64,000 bases of DNA from assembly GCF_007565055.1 (NCBI RefSeq), contig NC_044557.1, positions 142,860,993-142,924,992 on the forward strand. The letters are read 5' to 3'. The stretch comes from Rhinopithecus roxellana. Its lineage: Eukaryota > Chordata > Mammalia > Primates > Cercopithecidae. How positions within the stretch are numbered: the first letter of the stretch is position 1; each line of letters begins with the position of its first letter. Shown here piece after piece: positions 59,490 to 64,000 of the stretch. Made by a program: the position numbers and the translations under genes. The notes under the pieces are model-generated. The model worked only from the letters and a program-made list of their open reading frames with translations. It did no database searches and was not told where the DNA came from.

Positions 59490-60440
59490 TCAACAAGGCA
59501 GATATGCTCTCTGGCATTGCAGTTTGAGGTTATAATTGAGCAGCCATGAGAGATGATTTTTAAAAAGCAATTAAGTTGAAGGTTAAAGTGTTATTTTAAA
59601 GATTTCAAATGTTACTTTAAAGGAGTATTCAGTAGAACACATACCCTAGTCTAAGGATATCAGCCTTCCTAGAGAAAGTGACAGTGAAACTGACACTGAG
59701 GACCAGGAGCAGGAATGCCCCAGGCAAGAGAACAAGACGTATTTTAAAAAGCAACAGACGTTCACTCAGGTTGAAGCTTATGGGATGGAGGTGAGATGGA
59801 GTGAAGAACACAGAGCAGGCAGAAGATGAAGCTGGAGGTAGACAGCTGCTTCATTATGAAGGCTCACACTGACAGCACCATCAAAACACTTTTCTATTCA
59901 CTTGAGGTCCATTTTGCAATTTCCCATAATAGGCCAGTACCATTTACTAGAAAATAATCAGTTATGTGCCACCTTAGCAGGTGTTAACATGTTCATGCAT
60001 TTTAACAGGAACTTTGTGGAGGCAATGCTTTGATCAGAAAGAGTGATAAATGAGTGAAATTTTCAGGCTCCAAGACAAGCCAGTGGAGACAATCTTTGGG
60101 GTTAAAATGAGTTTTCCACTACTTTCATTCCCGTAGTTGCTGTGTAACGTACCAGAGCATTCCAGTTATCTACGCAGCATTTAGTTATCTAGTCAGAATA
60201 ATTATCACTAAAAAATACAACAGTGTAAGACATGTACTACACGCCATTACGTTTATCCTCATTCTCAAAGATCTAGCACAATAAAGAAAAAGAAAGAAAA
60301 AATAGAAAAAGGTGGAAATAAAATAATTACTTGCATATGTTATAACTGTTTACATGTAAAGCCCAAAAATAATGAGCAAAAAATTACAACTAGTAAGGTA
60401 GTCAGTCATAAAAATACAAAAACAATAGCTTTAATAAATC
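59490..60440. other. Intron, single-copy DNA
   Basis: Nothing recognised. Confidence 0.5.
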
Positions 60441-60930
60441 ATGAGGGACCGGTTAGAAAACCTAACTGAAAAAAATTCTGCCAAGAATAAAATTAACAAA
60501 GTAGCTAGGAATAAACTTAAGAAAACTAAAATAAGGAAAGTACAAAATTTTGCTGAGAGAAGTGAATTACAACTAAAGAAGCAATATGCTCCTGCAATAA
60601 ACATTGTCAAGATATTTCTCTCACTAATCCCTCTAAAACGTAATCCAATTCAAGGAGCACATGAAAGATAAGAATGTAGAGAACTTGAAGAAAATATAGT
60701 TGAATGTATAATTTCCTCATAGAGAAGGTATTTCTAACCTACAAACTAGCAGAAATCATGATTTAATTGGTAACTTTGATTACATGGCACCAGCACCAAG
60801 CAAAATTAAAATGATAAATGGATAGAAAAACACCCATTATACAAAACACAATACTATCCTTCAAATGGAAAGGACTTTCAGGTACCCGTAAGAGAAAGAT
60901 TAATACAACAAATTTAAAAATGGGCAAAAT
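60441..60930 (+). mobile_element. Old L1 (L1M/HAL1-like) ORF2 fragments
   Basis: 'tagctaggaataaacttaag' and 'acgtaatccaattcaagg' followed by 'aaaatgggcaaaatac' match diverged L1 ORF2 phrases. The 76-codon frame at 60441-60671 is a remnant of this. Confidence 0.5.
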
Positions 60931-61559
60931 ACATTGTACTGAGCATTCTAACCACTGTGTCCTTGTGTCCTGGCTAGAGAAGCCAATTCATCCACAGCCC
61001 CTGGAAGGAACAGACCCCAAGAGCCTCAGCTCTCTATGCTGACCTCGGCTGATTGGACCAGGAGTGACCAGCTGATAAAACTGATCCAACAGACTGCTCG
61101 CTCTAGAAATCTGGGCCGCGGACACCCATGGCACTTATACTATGACTGGGTACCTGAACTGCAAGGTCACATAAAGTAGGGGCTGAACTAAGTGGCACGG
61201 CACACCAAAGCCAGGTAGAATGAAGAGTTATATAGGGGAACAAAGGCGCCATGAAAAAAGGGAGAAATCCAGCTTGCAAAGCAAAGCAGGAGAGTAGAGA
61301 TGGCAGAGAGACGGAGACCCTCCAGTTCTTGCGTCCGGGAGGTCTCACTGTCCCCTGCATCCTGTTCTTGGATATAAACCCGATGCCTGTGACATCCATC
61401 CAATACAGTTAGTTCAAGCAGGTTTTCAGTCCACTGCAACCAGAGTCTAGACCAAAACAGATGTGAGCAAGCAATTCATAAAAAGAGGATAAGCAGATAA
61501 GAATTGGACACATGGAAATAAAGCTTATCCATGCCAAAGACATACAAGCTAACGTGCTC

Positions 61560-61850
61560 AGATAGTTTTTTCAGCCATTAAATTGGTTAAGATAAAAAAG
61601 CACTCAGACAAAGGACAGTGAAGCATGGGAAGAAATATAGGCACTCATACATTAAAGGCAGAAGTACAACCTGATATATATGGTCTAGGTCTAATAACTC
61701 TGAAAATATGCATATCCTAAGAACCAGCAATTATATTTCTAAGTATTTATTTTAAGAAAAGAATCATAAATATACCCAAAAGTTACTTAAGGGTATTTAC
61801 TGCAGTGATAATTACAACAAGACCACAAAAGAAACAAACTTAAAACCTAT
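61560..61850 (+). mobile_element. Old L1 (L1ME-type) ORF2 3' fragment
   Basis: 'agaaccagcaattatatttc' and 'taagtatttattttaagaaa' then 'ttactgcagtgataattac' match the L1ME segment 'acccagcaattccacttcta ... cattgcagcattatttat'. Confidence 0.65.
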
Positions 61851-61959
61851 CAGTGTTTTTCAGGCATTATTTATCACCATTATGACTCTTACAGATCCTT
61901 ACACCTCATGTATTGATTTACTATTAAGTCAGGTCATGAGTTTTATTGAACTTAGTCTT

Positions 61960-62640
61960 CCACCAAGTATTTATTGAGTGCCTACTACCTTCCAGGAACT
62001 TTTCTAGATTCAGGAGTGACCAAAACAAGACAAAAATCCCTGCCCTCATGGAACCCACATTTTAGAGGACAGACGGATGATAAGTAAAATACATAGTATG
62101 TTGGTGATATAGCCAAAGGGCGGGGGGGAAGCAGGCAAGGAGAATATGAGATCTTGAGAGTTAAGGAGTTATAATTTTAGAAAAGGCAGCTAGGTAAGTG
62201 CCCAACAGAAGAGAATCATTAAAAAACGTGAAGTGGAAGAGCAGGGTTCTAGGGATGAACACTTCAAGAAGAAAGAAAAGCAAAGGCAAAGGCCCCGAGG
62301 TGGAAGCACTCCCAGCGTGCTCAGAAACGGGCAAAGAGGCCCATACAACTGAAGCAGAGTGAGCGAGAAGAGTGGGAGGAGATGAGGCCACAGAGCGGTG
62401 TGTGGGGTGTAGATGGCGGGCAGATCGTGTAGGGACTTGCAGGTCATGGTAAAGACTCTGGCTTTGACTCTGAGATGAGAAGTCAACAAATTGAGAAACG
62501 ACTAAAGCAGGGCGTTAGTTGCAAAGATACTGGAACAAACCGTGGTCACTTGGATCACTTGGATGAGAGTGGCATTCGGAGTGCTAACACAATTAAGATA
62601 TGAGTGTATTTTGAAGGTAGAGCTGACCAAATGGCGACAT
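61960..62640 (+). repeat. Ancient dispersed repeat (copy 4 of the family), the longest copy
   Basis: 'ttattgagtgcctactacct', 'aaaatccctgccctcatgga', 'aaaggccccgaggtggaagc', 'ggagatgaggccacagagcg' and 'tgtagggacttgcaggtcat' run in order over about 680 bp, ending 'tattttgaaggtagagctga'. This is the clearest copy of a family also at 37580, 43060 and 53600. Confidence 0.55.
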
Positions 62641-63100
62641 GCTGAATACTGGAGACCTAGCAAAATCACCTGAGTGAGATGCTGAAAAGATGCTGGAGAC
62701 TCCCACATTTAAAGGGCTTTCAAAGTAACCAAAACCCGGAAATTATGTTAGATGTAGTAGTTACAATTTCAAATACACATAGAATAAATACGTAATTATT
62801 AAAAATCAAACATGCTCAGGTGTTCCCTACAATTATCTCAAATATCATCAATGGTTTCTATAACATACTTTTGGAATCACTTACTTTAAATCAACCAGAT
62901 ACCTTTATACTATAGAATACCAAAAGGACATTAACTTACGTGGATTTATCTGTGCACACGCAAACTCAAACACAAAACATGCAAAGGTTAGACATGCATA
63001 TATTAATACTAAAATGGTAACAATACTAATTTTTAAGTAATGGACTAATAGATTTATTTGCTTCTTTGTGCTTTTCAAGTTGTTTTCAATGAATATATAC
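62641..63100. other. Intron, single-copy DNA
   Basis: Nothing recognised. Confidence 0.5.
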
Positions 63101-63450
63101 AGTTGTCCCACAGTATCCATGAGGAGTGAGTTCCAGGGCCCTTTCTGGATAACACAATTTATGGACACTCAAGACTCTTACATAAAATGCTGTAGTATTT
63201 ACATATAGCCTACACACATCCTCTGGTATTCTTTAAATCATCTCTAGATTACTTATAATAACTAATACAATGCAAATGCTATGACAATAATTGTTTTTCT
63301 GCAGTGTTCAGGGAATAATGACAAGAAAAAAAAAGTTTATGCATGTTCACGACACAGTCAACCATCCTCCCCTGACTCCCCCAATATTTTTGATCCACAG
63401 TTGGTTTAATTGGATGTGGAACTCACAGACAGGAAGAGCTGACTGTACTT
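63101..63450 (+). mobile_element. MER2-type (Tigger-related) DNA transposon
   Basis: 'acagttgtcccacagtatcc' to 'aggaagagctgactgta', inverted ends. Shares 'caatgcaaatgctatg' and 'gggaataatgacaagaaaaa' with the copy at 46951. Confidence 0.85.
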
Positions 63451-64000
63451 TGCTTCTTAAAAAAGTTCAAGTTTCTCAAGTGTTTTTTTTTTTTTTTTAA
63501 ACACACATGCAGATCTTGTCAAATCAAGTTTTGTTTCTGGTTTGATCTGATAGCAAGGCTTTTAACTAAACATCTAGAAGGAGAGAAAGGGACTGGGCTA
63601 GGGGTCTACAAGGTAGGAGTGAGGAGCTATGGTCAGAAACTAGAAACTGAATCCCAGATAGCAGCAACAGAGACAGCATATATTTTACCAAAAAGTGGAT
63701 GGTGTATCACATGCAAAAACTCAGCATCCAGTATAGGATAGACAGCAAATGCGAGATGCTCTTGAACCAGCCATGACCCGCCTCTGGGTCACTCACTAGA
63801 CCAGGCGCCAGCTCTCCACTGAGACTTCGCTGCTTTGTGGTAAACAAGTCTTCCTGACACAAGCCAATACTATGACACCATGTATTTATAAACTACTCAA
63901 ATGTTTCCAAGTAAACATCACTTAAAACAGGTAAAATAAACATTCATATGCACACGCCAAGCTCAAGAGGAGGAGGAACAAGTTCAATAAAAATCAGAGA
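63451..64000. other. Intron to the window end
   Basis: A poly(T) run at 63482-63498, then unique DNA. 63740-63850 is a little richer in GC but shows no convincing exon. Confidence 0.4.

Noticed and set aside
63740..63850. Possible upstream exon containing ATGGCTGG on the minus strand
   Set aside because: No convincing donor in a compatible phase. The sequence may be an old repeat, so evidence is insufficient.

Overview
The window is intronic and exonic primate DNA from the gene PSD3 (EFA6D; pleckstrin and Sec7 domain containing 3, an ARF6 guanine-nucleotide exchange factor), transcribed on the minus strand. Four consecutive coding exons of the Sec7 region lie at 30592-30398, 30296-30216, 27096-26984 and 25079-25021. 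All have AG/GT borders and compatible phases. A fifth, alternative first coding exon (34400-34369) starts with ATG, encodes MGSCWCLYGCC and splices in frame to the first Sec7-region exon. This gives the N-terminus of a short PSD3 isoform. The next downstream exon (starting around V-N-I-G-K) and the preceding long-isoform exon were not found, so they probably lie outside the window.

The host is most likely an Old World monkey (macaque, baboon or relative). Two young Alus (3291-3573 and 35254-35549) carry variants I associate with cercopithecid AluY: 'gatccggccactgc', 'actagccgggcgaggtggc', and 'ggctcaagcc' at the start. The PSD3 exon at 30592-30398 also differs from the human protein, as I remember it, at three residues.

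Layout. 1-12943 is a pile-up of old minus-strand L1 copies. It is interrupted by an RPL35 processed pseudogene, Alus, an LTR-like element and an unclassified 440-bp insertion, and is followed by a truncated Tigger1 (12944-13712). 13713-25000 is mostly single-copy intron with hAT elements, a 20-bp minisatellite and one sense-strand L1 (18125-20265) that carries an internal duplication-inversion. 25000-34620 holds the PSD3 exons, the alternative first exon and its likely promoter. 34620-64000 is intron upstream of the short-isoform start. It contains about a dozen Alus, MIR and other ancient repeats, MER2 copies, an MSTA/THE1-type LTR, CA microsatellites, a striking AT-rich quasi-palindrome and an orphan exon-like 66-nt unit.

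No prokaryotic features, CRISPR arrays, tRNA or rRNA genes were seen. Most long open frames are antisense Alu, L1 or microsatellite translations and are not genes. The most interesting signal is the short-isoform first exon, whose peptide looks like an N-myristoylation/palmitoylation signal and which sits beside an inverted AGGTCA-type element.
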